From the NCBI GenBank assembly GCA_037577475.1, contig CM075202.1, positions 4,011,501 to 4,075,500 of the forward strand: a DNA stretch of 64,000 nucleotides, given 5' to 3'. Origin of the DNA: Chaunax sp. Z400 (Eukaryota; Chordata; Actinopteri; Lophiiformes; Chaunacidae). This document shows positions 36,050 to 47,127 of the stretch, piece after piece. Within the stretch, counting starts at the first letter, position 1; every line of letters starts with the position of its first letter. Under the pieces are notes generated by a model. The model was given only the letters and a program-made list of their open reading frames with translations, ran no database searches and was not told where the DNA came from. The translations under genes were made by a program, and so were the position numbers.

Positions 36050-38639
36050 AGCAAAAAGCAATGTGGTCTGATATAAATTATTTGTCTTGATTCATGCTCC
36101 ATCTTTCCTCCAAATTTTGTGTAAATGTCCACTGGTTTTTGTGTAATTCTAACAAACTAACCATCTAGAAAGGCACTCAGTAGAGCACATACCTCCGCTA
36201 AGGCCCAGCAGACCCTTTAAATGAAATGAAACCAAGGTAATTATCATCATTTTATATGTTTGCCGTAATCATACATAACTTGAAAATGTTCCTTGGAAGT
36301 TCAGAGAAATGGAGGCTCAGTGAAGTGATCAACCAGTAAAGGGTCCAGTGTCACCAGTCCCGACACCAGCAGCTGACACCTGCCCTCACTTCCTGATTAA
36401 ACCTAACATCCTCCCTAAAGACCGGTCTCATGCTTTGCTGGGGGGTCAAAGGTTAAACGTAAGAGTCCCCTGAGATGTGAACACACGACCCCGTCCAGGA
36501 ACAGGAGCAGGAGGAAGGAAACGTGTTAACGGAGAAAATGCACATTGATTCATGTCCATAAAACCACAGGGATACATTTATTAACAACTTAATATCTCTG
36601 CAGATGAACAAATGATAGATTATCTGTTCAGAAAGGAAAGAATTCTACAAAGTTCCAATTAATTTAACAAGCATTATATATGTAAAACATAACATAACCA
36701 CTAGATGACAGTGTTCTAACATAAAATTAAACCCCTTCTTCTGTGAGTGTGGTTGGTGGTTTTGGCTGCTGCCTTGAGGAAACATCACATTATGTTGTCT
36801 GCAGTAACATTATGGGCATAAAGCAGTAAAATAAGTATATGTAATGGATATAAATATGTTACAGTCATGGAAACTTGTGAGACAGTATATTTAAAGGCTT
36901 TTTAAAAAATATTTGTAAAGGCTGCTTTACATTATTTTATAGGGAAAAACTGCAAGTCAGTGTAATAGATCATGATCTCTATAACTACATGTTTGGGCTG
37001 CACACCAGAACCATACAGATACTTTAACCAAAACTGGCAACATTTTCCCCCCTTTAGGGACAATCTGACAAACTAACTTTACAGATGAGACGCAAATTTA
37101 GTTTCAGAGAAATGATTATAGTGCAGCTGGGCTGTTGGATCAAGATCTGTAGCCTCTGACATGAAAAATGAAATAAAATCAGATAAAAATATGTCAAAGC
37201 GGAGCAGAAGACGCTCCTGGGAGCACGAGGGAAAACATGTCCAGTAGCAAAATATGTCCTAATGTGATATGTCATTCTCTGAGAACGAGAGAGAGATAGA
37301 GAGATAGATGATAGAAAAAAGTATTTTTAAATTCTGCAACCACACTCATTTTTTCAGAATAAAAGCATTTTTGCACCAGATATTTAATGTAAAATAAATG
37401 TTAAAATTGCCTTTTCTCTTAAAACAAGTAAAAATAATGATATTTTATTCTTTCCTAATTAGGTGGCTGCACACTCCTCTGTTTTCAGGGCCAAACTGGC
37501 TAACCTGACTTCTTGCTAGATGTTTCACTTAATTAAAAGAGACATTTCAAACAGAATTTACGTCTGGATCACTTTGTTTTGCAGTGCTTTATGCTCCTTA
37601 TATGCCAACTCGCCGCCCTGCAGGAGGAGAAACAGCAGCAGGCCTAATGGTTTGTTATTATGACCTTTTGTGTTTCCATTAGTCTCTCCTCCTGCAGCAT
37701 TTAGCTTACAGTATGTGATTTAACCGTGTACATTTGCACACTGGAGCTGCAGAGGGGCCCTGAACCTGCCTCACAAGAGGCGACTTTAATCTGTCGTAAT
37801 GTAAACACGTGGTTTTGCTCACAGATAGCGAGTCACCATCATATTTAAAAGGTTCCATTAAAGCAGCTCCTTTAGGTTGTTTACAGCTGAGGGCAGGTCG
37901 GGGTGAGTGTGATTAGTCTGCCACTCCAATGTCCAGTTAATGACCACTTAATGTTTTAAACTCTCACTCTGCAGAGCAAAGAGTACAGACCACAAAAGGA
38001 AACACAGGGTTGAGATGGGATTCACTTTCCTCACTATATCCCTCATATGTCTGAGACCAGTGGAGTAGCTGCAATACTGGACCTCATTTCTTTTTTAAAT
38101 TTTAGTCTCATCTTTAATCTTAAATACAAAACTTAATTTTGACTTCAATATGAAATATGAAGCATTGTTAGCTTAAAATGCAGACCTGTAGAGTGGCTCC
38201 ATTACAACAGTAAAATACCACATACAGATATATGAGACAGATTCAGTATAATAGACAGTCATATGGGGCCTGGCCCTGCATAATGAGAACTGGAGCTTTT
38301 GTTAATTAAAGTATATCATATTGATAATCCTCTGCTTTTATTTAAGTACAGCTTTGATTGCAGAATTATCCAGAATCCTTAATGGCAGCAAATAAGAGAT
38401 AATGTTTTTAATTTTATTCAGATTTTACTGCTCAAAGCCCGTCAGGTTTAATAAAATATTTAGAAATACAGATTCCAGGGCCAATCAGACTTAAAACTCC
38501 TGCATTAAACTCAGACCTCCAGCTCATAGAGAGAGCTCAGCATTTGAAATCTATTGTCTGGATTCAGGATCACATAAACAAGACAGTCTTGTTTTGAATT
38601 TACTTTACACATCATCCCTCAGTTCTTTCTCTCCCTCCC
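36050..38639. other. Intergenic between slc35f6 and hlx, no gene seen
   Basis: A family B fragment pair lies at 36095-36225. 37570-37960 is GC-richer unique sequence, including GGCCTAATGGTTTGTTATTA and GGTTGTTTACAGCTGAGG, and could be regulatory. No exon was recognised. The human neighbour CENPA is not visible here. Confidence 0.5.
36095..36225 (-). repeat. Two abutting family B fragments
   Basis: CCTCCAAATTTTGTGTAAAT with CTGGTTTTTGTGTAATTCTA is the family B right end. It is followed directly by CACTCAGTAGAGCACATACC and CTCCGCTAAGGCCCAGCAGA, the family B left end. The order is the reverse of that in a single copy, so two copies are joined head to tail. Confidence 0.5.
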
Positions 38640-38900
38640 TCTCTCTCTCTCTTTTCTGTTGAAATGATGGCAGAGTGCCATACAGAAGGCTGTGTACAAT
38701 GGCCCAGGTCCCATTAAATCTGCGAAAGTTCCTTCCTGAGGCAAACATTGCCAGAAATAGTAATCCTGGCCTGGAGCTGGAGACTTACCGAGGAGGTGGG
38801 GGACAATAATTCTCAGTGTAATAATGGAAATCGTTTGGTTCTGCAGCTTCTGATCCAGGAGGGCCTACGGTCCGAGGTGCTTGTTCACTTTTCCTCCGGT
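38640..38900. promoter_or_regulatory. Candidate conserved non-coding element upstream of hlx
   Basis: Unique, balanced-composition sequence after a CT repeat. It includes GAAATGATGGCAGAGTGCCA, GGCCCAGGTCCCATTAAATC and GAGGCAAACATTGCC. There is no protein resemblance. Conservation was not tested. Confidence 0.25.
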
Positions 38901-41049
38901 TGATAAGGCTTCCTGAAAAACACACAGCGAGCAATCAGACAACAACAGCAGTCGCCGTCAGACGCTTTAAACCTCAGGACGTCAGCGGTGCACAACAGCA
39001 CGGCTCAGTTAGTACAATCTGTAAAGTAGAGCTGCCGCCTCCTCCGAGTTTATTATATCTAATCAGTCATTTTTATCATGTTTTAACAGGGAGGTACTGA
39101 TGGAAAATAACAATCACATCTCATTCCCAACAGAAATGTTCACAAATATGACTTGGTTTTAATAAGTGTTTGATTTTATGAACATTACATCAGTGTAACA
39201 TTACTCTGTAGCAGCTAAAAGTATTCATACATTCAAATGTACAGAGGTTTCATCAACAAAATATGCAGTACTGAAAGTAAAAGTATGAAGAAAAGGGTCA
39301 TCTTTTACTAATACGTTATGACATTATAAGACACTGAAGCAGCATTTTACTATAGGTTGAGATACTTTTAACAGCTCTATATAATGTGGATAGTTTCATG
39401 CACTGAGGCCCCTCCAGGAGGTCAAAACATAAATCTTGGAACTCAGAGGAAAATTAAATGTGGTAGGAATAAAACAAAAAGTAAATTCTGTTCACAGGTT
39501 TCTTAATTTTTTTTTGCATTCTGCAAAACATTGGAAGATTTTTCCTTTGTCAGCCAAAATTAATTACTTATATAAAATTAAATTGTGATTAAATATTTTT
39601 CTTTTCAATGCAATTTATGCATGTATCATATTTTTATGTAAACTCTTAATCTGAAAAGTAATTACAGTCAGATAAATATATTTTCCACAACTGAATCATC
39701 GTGCATCATCTAATACTGGAAAAACAAGACTATGAGGTCATGAACAATGTCTTATGTCAAGGATAATATTCTGTTTCGAAGGAGAGAATCAGATTTTGGG
39801 AATTTTCCATTGTTGAAGACAGACACAAGTCTCAGGTCCGTTAACCAGAGACAGGAGCTGCCTGCCATCATTTATGCAGCTCCACAGACGACGGGCTTGG
39901 AAATGGGAAAATAGGTGAATATAGTATCCAGCATTGCTCTGGCTGAAAAAGCAATATATCATTTGTTACAGGTGATTTGTGATCGGACCAAGTTTCAGAC
40001 CTGAACCTCTGCAGTCGGCATGGATGTCAAGTCAGAATCAAATTTGAGTTTTTTTCTCGTGTGCACTGGAAAACTGGACTTTCTGTTGCAGGATTTGATG
40101 CAATTAAATTTCCTTCTGCATAAAAATCAAGTGGATCGTGCATTAAACACACATTAAATATAAAAACAAGGAAATGTTCATTAATTCTAACAGTAAAATA
40201 ACAACTGGATTTAATTTGCATGCAGGATCAGAGCATGGCTTCTGGTAAAAACTCTGCAGTCGGTGTTACAAATCACTGGCTGCATCCTCCGTTCTGCAGT
40301 CTGCAGTCCTCCCTGTGATTCTGCAGTGAACAAGAGATCAAGTGTCCAAACTGTAGAAGCTTTCAGCTCTTTCGTTTTGTTTTGAAACACTCCTGTGGAC
40401 GTCCAGCGTCAGCTGCTGTAATTCTCGTTATTCCAATGCAGATTATATAGAGAAATAGGAAACAATCAAATGTTTGTTCCATTTTTGTCAGGATTAAGTC
40501 AGTGTCGTAATTATTTATTACTTGACCTAATAGCAAAGCACATATTGAACCTTTCTCCACCCTCATGAATAAACATTCGCCTCCATGTTTCATCTCCGTA
40601 ACGGTATCTCAGATAATTTTTCAAATCTTTCTGCCAATAATCCAGATGTCATCAATGAGGAGTCCAAATCTGGTGGCCTGCACCTTTGACTCTATAGAGG
40701 AAGAATTTATGACGAGGATTATCAAGCAGCAACCCTCCTAAATATCATTTTAGAGCTGCGTCATTGGTGCAGACTACTGGTTTTCATGTTTGGCAGCCTG
40801 GAACACACTGACAGGCTGGTCGTCGTGGTGAAACGAGGGTTTCAACAACTTGGGTCGCCCAGAAGGAGGCTAAAAGACTTGCCTATTTATTGCTCTGTCT
40901 CAGCTGTTATTGGTAGTCATCAAATATGAGACGCTGTAACTTAAACCCCTGAGAATTGCTGTATGACTTTTAATGAAGTTCACCTATGACTATGATTTTG
41001 TGTACACACTTTATGCGTCTTCACTATTTGTGTCCTGGTATTGAGGACA
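38901..41049. other. Intergenic, no gene seen
   Basis: Mostly AT-rich. 40600-40760 has unique moderate-GC sequence (GGTGGCCTGCACCTTTGACT) that could be regulatory. No exon was recognised. Confidence 0.5.
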
Positions 41050-41580
41050 TGAATAACTTATCATATACAAGGCAATCTCAGGTGTTTGACAGAGACCTAG
41101 AATGAATTAAAAGTAAATTTTAAGGACCTTAAAAAACACTTTAAGAGCATGAGAGACAATTAAAAACAAACGATTAGAATAAAATAAAATTACAAATAAA
41201 AGAGAATAAAAATAAAATGCAGACATGAGTAAATAAATAGAGAATAATGTACAGGAAATAAATAAGAGTAGATAAAAAGCTCATTGTATTAAGACCTGAT
41301 TTAATGAGCAGACAGTTTGAGAAAGGTGGTTTGTTCCACAGGTAAGGAGCACAGAAACCAAAAGCAGCATCAGCTTGCTTGGTTCTGGTTTTGGGAATCC
41401 TAGTAAACCCATTCCAGAGGACCTGAGGGGTCTGGATGCTCCAGAACATCCATTTAAAATCAGATGTATTTTTGGCCCAAGACCATTTAGTGCTTAAAAG
41501 ACCAGTAGGATTTAAAAATGCTCTTTGGTAAAAGCCAGTTCAGTGATCCAAGGATCTGTGTAATGTGGTGTGATCGGTGT
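41050..41580 (-). mobile_element. Degraded retroelement (LINE-like) remnant
   Basis: On the minus strand, residues around 41330-41370 read AFGFCAPYLWNKPPF. This resembles the APxLWNSLP motif near the C-terminus of L2-like reverse transcriptases. On the plus strand, TTGTTCCACAGGTAAGGAGC, CCTGAGGGGTCTGGATG and CCAAGACCATTTAGTGC are blocks I recognise from a common fish repeat. It is not intact. Confidence 0.45.
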
Positions 41581-42299
41581 AAAATAATATAATATAATAA
41601 TAACCATTATAACTAATACAATTATTTTAGTTTATTTATGATTGCAAACAATCATGGCTGAAATCCTAAAACCTCCAGACCATCCTCTCTCCTCCCTCTC
41701 CCTGAAGCTTGTCCCAGGCCTGTATTGAGGCTGTGCGTAAAGGCTGATCCGAGGCCTCTCCTTTTCTAATGCTTCCCACTGAAAAGCTCATCAGCACCTG
41801 AAATAACTCGAGGCGTGCTGCGTCTGCTACATCCTCTTCCCTGGATTGTTTTGACTGCATGATGGAGGGCAAACGTTAAAATCTCATTTCTAATTTTAAC
41901 CCGGAAAAGTGTCACTCGAAAACAGCATGATAGGAGGCAGTCAGGGTCACGGGCCCATCCGCCCGCGAGGAGCGACACTCAATGAACGCGGGCTTCAGAA
42001 GCCATTGTTTCAACACATGCAGGAGAAAACTGCAGGTTTTTTTTCTTTTGTTTTGAAGAGGGAGGGGGTCCAATCAGTGTGAAGGCACGAGAGAGTTAGA
42101 AGAAATATATGAACTTACACGTACAGACACTTTTAGTAAAAAAAAGAAAACAACAAAAAAAACTATTATTGGAAATTTAAAAATATTATTTTTAGATTAA
42201 TTAAGCCAAATTAATTCATGTTGCTGAAGTCAAAAACAAGTCAACAGTTTCTAAATTAAATCCTTTATTCTTAATTCTCCTTGGCCAGGACTGGGGCTC
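41581..42299. other. hlx upstream flank, no gene seen
   Basis: AT-rich except for a GC-richer patch at 41940-42000 (GCCCATCCGCCCGCGAGGAG). No exon was recognised. Confidence 0.5.
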
Positions 42300-43224
42300 C
42301 TGGGGGGCCTCGCGGATGAAGTCTCTGAAGTTAATTGTGTTTTCGTTTTAGAGGGGAATACGTTTCCTCTGTTTATTATGAGCATGGGGACGGATTTGCG
42401 TCACCGTGCAACTTGCAGGTCGAGATAAAGTAGCACAAATATTGAAAAGGGGAAGTTCTAACAGTCATTATAAAATCCCCCCCTCTGCTCCGGAAGAAAT
42501 AAGGATTTCTTCTGTATCCTAAAATACTAAAATAGGTTCTATTTTGGGGGTCGATCTAGGAGGAATATCCGCTCATTTAACGCGAATCGCAGCCCATCAA
42601 AAACAGGATGAGTTGGAGCTAATAGAGGCTCTCCCGGGCTTTGTGATTGCAAGTCGATTTTTTTTTTGCACGTTTAATCATCAAATATGTCATTCGTATT
42701 TTTTACAACCTGTCTTCCTGTTTGATTTGTTCATTTTCTTTAGAGAGCAGCAAACTGACAGATCAAAAACTTCCCTCGAGGTAGATGTAGTCCTGTGTGA
42801 GAGATTTAATTTATTTCTACAAAAAAAAAAAGTATCGAAATCAACGCGAGAGTTAGTGGATGTAATGTTTTTATGCGCGGTGATGGGCGGAGGTTCTCTT
42901 TAAGTGATCAATCCATCATCTCGGGCTCAAAATCGCTCCGAAGTGTCCCGGTCATGTGTTACACATCGTCCTCACTTACAAGGGCGTGATGTGAGCCAAT
43001 GCGCAACAACCATTGGCTCAGAAGGCAACCAATCAGTGTTAGCGGAGGAACTTCAGAGTGGAACTGCAGGGTTTGGATTTCAGAGTTGGGAGAGAGATTT
43101 TGGCACTGGCGCGAGGAGGACGGTTCATCTATCCCCGCTAAACGCTCCGACTCTCGGTTTTTTTACATGCCTGTCCGTTTATATCCTCTTCTGACGTACA
43201 ATAAGACGCATTCGAGGGTTCGGG
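42300..43224 (+). promoter_or_regulatory. hlx: hlx promoter region and 5' UTR (inferred)
   Basis: Unique sequence immediately upstream of the hlx start codon, with rising GC content. The key feature is a cluster of three CCAAT boxes at 42992-43033, described separately. No TATA box is evident. Frames of over 100 codons within it do not resemble any protein. Confidence 0.55.
42992..43033. promoter_or_regulatory. hlx: Inverted CCAAT repeat plus third CCAAT box upstream of hlx
   Basis: TGAGCCAATG (42992-43001) and CATTGGCTCA (43011-43020) are perfect 10-bp inverted arms around a 9-bp spacer. Each holds a CCAAT core, facing in opposite directions. A third CCAAT is at 43029-43033. Such boxes are classic NF-Y sites. 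They lie about 190-230 bp before the start codon, a typical proximal-promoter distance. Confidence 0.7.
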
Positions 43225-43672
43225 ATGTACACGGCCGGGCTCAACCCGTTTTACGCATCCAATTTTAGCCTCTGGTCCGCGTACTGCGCAGGGGGCTTCG
43301 CTGTGGATACAATGAAGAAACCCTCGTTTTGCATTGCAGACATTTTGCAAGCTGGAGATGCGGAGAACATCCAGGGGTCGTCGGCCCTCATGGTGCATAT
43401 GGGACACCACCACCACCGCGCGCAGCAGGGACACTCCGGCACCTCGCCGCTGCGCCCTTCTCCTGTCGCGGCGGAACCCTCGGTGTACGGTGCGCGGGTG
43501 AGTCCGGCGTCCCCGTACCACAGGCACGGACTGCAGCTAACATCAGTCTCCAGAACTGCGTTTAACTCTCAACCAGCTCCCCCGCCTTCAAGCAAAGATC
43601 TCAAATTCGGAATTGATCGGATATTGTCGACAGATTTTGATCCAAAGGGCAGAGAAAAGTCGTCATTAAGAG
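43225..43672 (+). CDS. hlx: hlx exon 1
   Basis: Residues 1-149 plus one base. It holds both eh1-like motifs and a short His-rich stretch (MGHHHHRAQQ) where mammals have long homopolymers. The donor GTGAGC is at 43673. Confidence 0.95.
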
Positions 43673-46543
43673 GTGAGCATTAATATTTTATCATCCAAAA
43701 GATTTGTGACGCTTCTAGAGAAACATACTGGAAGAAATCAATAATCAGGGGTGTGTTTAATGGCCTTTGAGTTATTTTTAAATGATATAATTAAGTAATA
43801 ATGTCCAAACTAGAAGCAACAAACTAGAAACACTTGACGTTTCTCCTGTAAAGTCACTTTATAACACTCACATATTATTCATAGAGCAGTGAGAGCGCAA
43901 ATAGCCTCATAATGTGCATTTTAAGGAGTCCTGTGGGGACTCCTTAAAGGTTCTGCCCCCAAACCAGAGAGGTCAGAGGTCAGGATCAGATGGAGGACAC
44001 TTTCCAGTCACACATGAACCCAGGCTGGCTGATCTCTCTAAATACCAGACCATTTATGTCCACCCACGATAACTCATCTCTCGCTCTGTAACAGATCTCA
44101 CATCCATCGTTAGCTCGAACCGTCAGTCAGGGATCCATATCCCCGTTCAGCCTGTGGCCAGCCAGTACTTCTCCTCCATAGACCCCGGGATGAGCGACGT
44201 GCCCTCCATGATGAGTTCACTAGGCAGCAGCAGCAGCAGGCAATCAGGCCAGCATCAGTTTCAGGACACCTTCCCAGGTAGCCACCACATGTAGGACTGT
44301 AACAGACAGGAGGCTAGAGACACCTGCAGCAAACGTTGTCTCTGGTTTCTGTTCTCTGTTTTTTGGGTTCTAACCTCAGCTCTTCTTCGTGTCTTCCAGG
44401 CCCCTACGCCGTCCTCACTAAAGACACGATGCCACAGACGTACAAGAGGAAAAGGTCGTGGTCGAGGGCGGTGTTCTCAAACCTGCAGAGAAAAGGGCTG
44501 GAGAAGAGATTTGAGATCCAGAAATATGTCACCAAGCCGGACAGAAAGCAGCTGGCTGCCATGCTGGGGCTGACAGACGCTCAGGTAAGAGGCAACACCG
44601 GAGGAATTAAACACCCTCAGGTCTTATCTTACACGTGATTCAAGGTTTTGACATTATTTGTGGTGCATCTTAAATAAAAAATATTTCTCGAGAAGTTGAA
44701 GAGGCTATTCTTAAGGAGAGGCTTGTAAAACTGCTTTCCTTGAATTTCTTTGCAGTGTGAGCTATAAATGAACTAAGATTAAGTTATTATTGATTAAATT
44801 GTTATGTTTTAATGTATAGGTTTGATGTTATGATTATGTTTTATTTATATTTTCTGAAAGTGTTAACATTTCTTCATCATTTTCTTTGACTCTCACTAGA
44901 GCGCATACCACCACCAAGGCCCAACAGTCCCCTTTAATCCAGTCAAGCCTTATCCAAAATCAACTCATAGCCCTGTAACCATAATTTAAGGTTACTGAAT
45001 TTGTAATATCCAAACATTTAACCCTGTTGGATCAGGATTTTTATTTGGATCCACACCAGATGTCACACAGAAACCAACCCCTTGATTTTTCATCAAGATC
45101 CATGCATTATTCCCTGAGTAATTTAAGGAAAAAACAGAGTGAAAAAAAAAATCCTGGATCCAACCCTTTATCTGGATTCACACCAAAGTTTATTTGGAAC
45201 TATTCTGGATCAACACCCATCCTCCCACCAAGTTTCATAGAAATCCATTCAGTAGTTTCTGCAAAATCCTGCTGACAAATCAACAAACAGACACAAATAT
45301 AACCTCCCTGGAGGCAGGAACTTTGGAAATACTGAGGTTATGAGTCGCCCCCCCCTTCTCCCCCAATTACCCAGACTCCATTAAAAAGGTTTAATTTTTC
45401 ACTTTTTAAATTTTTTGAGAGTATGTGCAAAGATCTCCAAAATTTCCAGAAACAACATTTTAGTGGACAGTGATGACAGTAATCACTTAGTAATGACATG
45501 TGTGCCTCCATATTCAAGGGTCACATTATCACAAACAGGTTTAAAGGAACCATCCTAATTCTCATATACAAGAAACCCGCATGTTTACAGCCTGCCTTTC
45601 TTCCTCAGACTCTTCAAAGACAAAAGGTTCAAATTTAATTCTTAATAAATGGGTGTAGACCTTAATGAACCCGACAACAGCATCATGACTGTATGACTGT
45701 GTGGTGCAACCTGAGGCGTCCTAGTGAGTGACAAGTCTCCATATCTTGAGCAACACCTCTCTCCTCTTGATTGTATTTCATCACACTTAGCATTGCTTCA
45801 GCCAGCCTTTAAGAGTCAGCGCAAATGTCATCATTAATGAAAACTGACATATCTTATTCTAATATTATTATTATTTTTCTGTTATTTTCTTATTAAACTT
45901 TAAACGCTTTATTTACTCTTTTTATGCTGATGCTTTGCTCAGTTTGTGGCTTATACGATCCTTTAATGTCTATTTATCTTCATTACAAGGGAGAGGAAAG
46001 AGTAATAAAAAGCATTTTTGGGAGTTTTATATAATAAACATTTAAAAGAATGTGCTTCAGATCTAATACCAAATTTACTCTGTAAAATAATGGCTGTATT
46101 ATTCATACAATCTAAGGAAAAGATGAGGGGATTAAATGCGCAAAAGGCTGCAACTGAAGCCTGAATTACGCACAGAAAAACCCTCTAATAAACAGTGTCT
46201 GCCTGTGTGTTTTCAGGTCAAAGTCTGGTTCCAGAACAGACGCATGAAGTGGAGACACTCCAAAGAGGCCCAGGCTCAGAAGGACAAGGAGAAGGAGCAG
46301 CCGGAGAAGAGTGCGTCAGAGTCCGGCAGCAGGGAGCCCAAAGAGCCGGCGGAGTCCGACTGTGAGAGCGAGGGCGGGAGCGAGTGTGAGTCCGACGAGG
46401 CCCCGGAGGAAAACTCTGACGTACAATTGGACGTTTCTGAGCTCAATAAAACCAGCGTGATCATGAGCGGCAGCGCGCCGGCGAGCAGCACGCAGGCGTC
46501 GGCCTCTGTCACAGACACGCCGCCCTCACAGATCCTAATATGA
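43225..46543 (+). CDS. hlx: HLX, H2.0-like homeobox transcription factor (complete, four exons)
   Basis: The exons are 43225-43672, 44095-44277, 44400-44584 and 46217-46543. They join in frame through GT-AG introns to 380 codons plus stop. Human HLX is longer, mostly from Gln/His/Pro/Gly-rich tracts absent here. The start MYTAGLNPFYASNFSLW aligns with human MFAAGLAPFYASNFSLW. Two eh1-like Groucho/TLE-binding motifs are visible: FCIADIL (35-41) and FGIDRIL (128-134). The homeodomain spans about 229-288. It includes SWSRAVFSNLQRKGLEKRFE and VKVWFQNRRMKWRHSK, with W48, F49, Q50 and N51 intact. The last intron splits it between positions 44 and 45, as in other NK-like/H2.0 genes. The C-terminus is Ser/Glu-rich. 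HLX is a nuclear regulator of visceral mesenchyme and haematopoietic development. Teleost paralogue naming (hlx1 or hlx) is not resolved. Confidence 0.97.
43920..43948. repeat. Perfect 12-bp stem-loop in hlx intron 1
   Basis: TTTAAGGAGTCC (43920-43931), loop TGTGG, then GGACTCCTTAAA (43937-43948). The stem is perfect and would form in the nascent transcript. Confidence 0.85.
44095..44277 (+). CDS. hlx: hlx exon 2
   Basis: The acceptor is CTGTAACAG and the donor GTAGCC at 44278. It encodes DLTSIVSSNRQSG, a Ser-rich linker (SLGSSSSRQSG) and HQFQDTFPG, which matches human HQFQDTFPG. Phase 1 at both ends. Confidence 0.92.
44400..44584 (+). CDS. hlx: hlx exon 3 (start of homeodomain)
   Basis: The acceptor is GTCTTCCAG and the donor GTAAGA at 44585. 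It encodes PYAVLTKDTMPQTYKRKR and homeodomain positions 1-44. It ends in phase 0 after LTDAQ. Confidence 0.95.
44585..46216 (+). other. hlx: hlx intron 3
   Basis: Phase 0 intron of 1632 bp, GTAAGA...TTTTCAG. About 400 bp of it is a family B repeat (44895-45300). The remaining sequence shows no second gene. Confidence 0.85.
44895..45300 (-). repeat. Family B repeat, near full length, inside hlx intron 3
   Basis: The order is CTAGAGCGCATACCACCACC, AAGGCCCAACAGTCCCCTTT, CCTTTATCTGGATTCACACC, CCTCCCACCAAGTTTCATAG, CCATTCAGTAGTTTCTGC, AAATCCTGCTGACAAATC. It matches the copy at 28495-28915 block for block. Confidence 0.65.
46217..46543 (+). CDS. hlx: hlx exon 4 (end of homeodomain and tail)
   Basis: The acceptor is GTGTTTTCAG. 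It encodes homeodomain recognition helix VKVWFQNRRMKWRHSK and the KEAQAQKDKEKEQPEKSASE linker. A Ser/Glu/Asp-rich tail follows, with the stop TGA at 46541-46543. Confidence 0.95.
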   Translation, partial: VKVWFQNRRMKWRHSKEAQAQKDKEKEQPEKSASESGSREPKEPAESDCESEGGSECESDEAPEENSDVQLDVSELNKTSVIMSGSAPASSTQASASVTDTPPSQILI

Positions 46544-47080
46544 AGGCAGCTTGGAGATTTAGTGTATGAACTATAACAGCGACTTTTTATTATTTCGACA
46601 GAAGAACGACAGTGATTTTTAAACGCACCTGGAGTGGCAGCTTTTATTCAGTATGACGTGTGGCTGCAGCAGCCACATTCAGGCACCGTTTAATTCCTGG
46701 GAAGCTGTGGAGACACATTATATTACATTTTATTTTAGCCCGGACACAAGGAGTGTAGTTCCCACTTGATTTATGACTTTTATTAGATTTGTTTTCCTCA
46801 TTTTATCATTTTAATGATTAAAAACAAATTTAAATTTTTTAAAAAACAGGACTTCCTGCCACCTCCAGTGTTTCCTTTGCTGTCGTTTTCCTCTCAAGAG
46901 CTTTGGCATGCATCATGTTCTCCTCACCTGAAGGAAATATGCGGTTGTGAATTTTAATTATAGGTTATGAACCACTCGTCTCACGTGTTCATGGATTGTT
47001 TTTGTGGATATATTGTGATATTTTGTTAATAATAATTTGCACTGAAAATATTGTAAATAAAATGTTTCTTACTTATCAGA
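46544..47080 (+). other. hlx: hlx 3' UTR (inferred)
   Basis: Non-coding. AATAAA at 47056-47061 (TGTAAATAAAATG) is the best poly(A) signal and would give a 3' UTR of about 0.5 kb. Confidence 0.6.
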
Positions 47081-47084
47081 TCAC

Positions 47085-47127
47085 TATTATTATTATTATT
47101 ACCATTATTATTATTAATAATAATAAA
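47085..47127. repeat. (ATT)n/(AAT)n self-complementary simple repeat
   Basis: ATTATTATTATTATTACC then ATTATTATTATTAATAATAA. The two halves are complementary and could fold. It lies just past the hlx poly(A) signal. Confidence 0.85.

Noticed and set aside
42544..42903. 119-codon + strand frame just upstream of hlx
   Set aside because: It has no recognised motif, a Phe-rich low-complexity middle and poly-A/T runs inside the frame. It is better explained as promoter or flank sequence.
34757..43224. A CENPA homologue expected from human gene order after slc35f6
   Set aside because: No histone-fold coding sequence is visible on either strand in this interval.
43138..43527. 129-codon frame antisense to hlx exon 1
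   Set aside because: It is a GC-rich shadow of the Hlx N-terminal coding exon with no protein resemblance.
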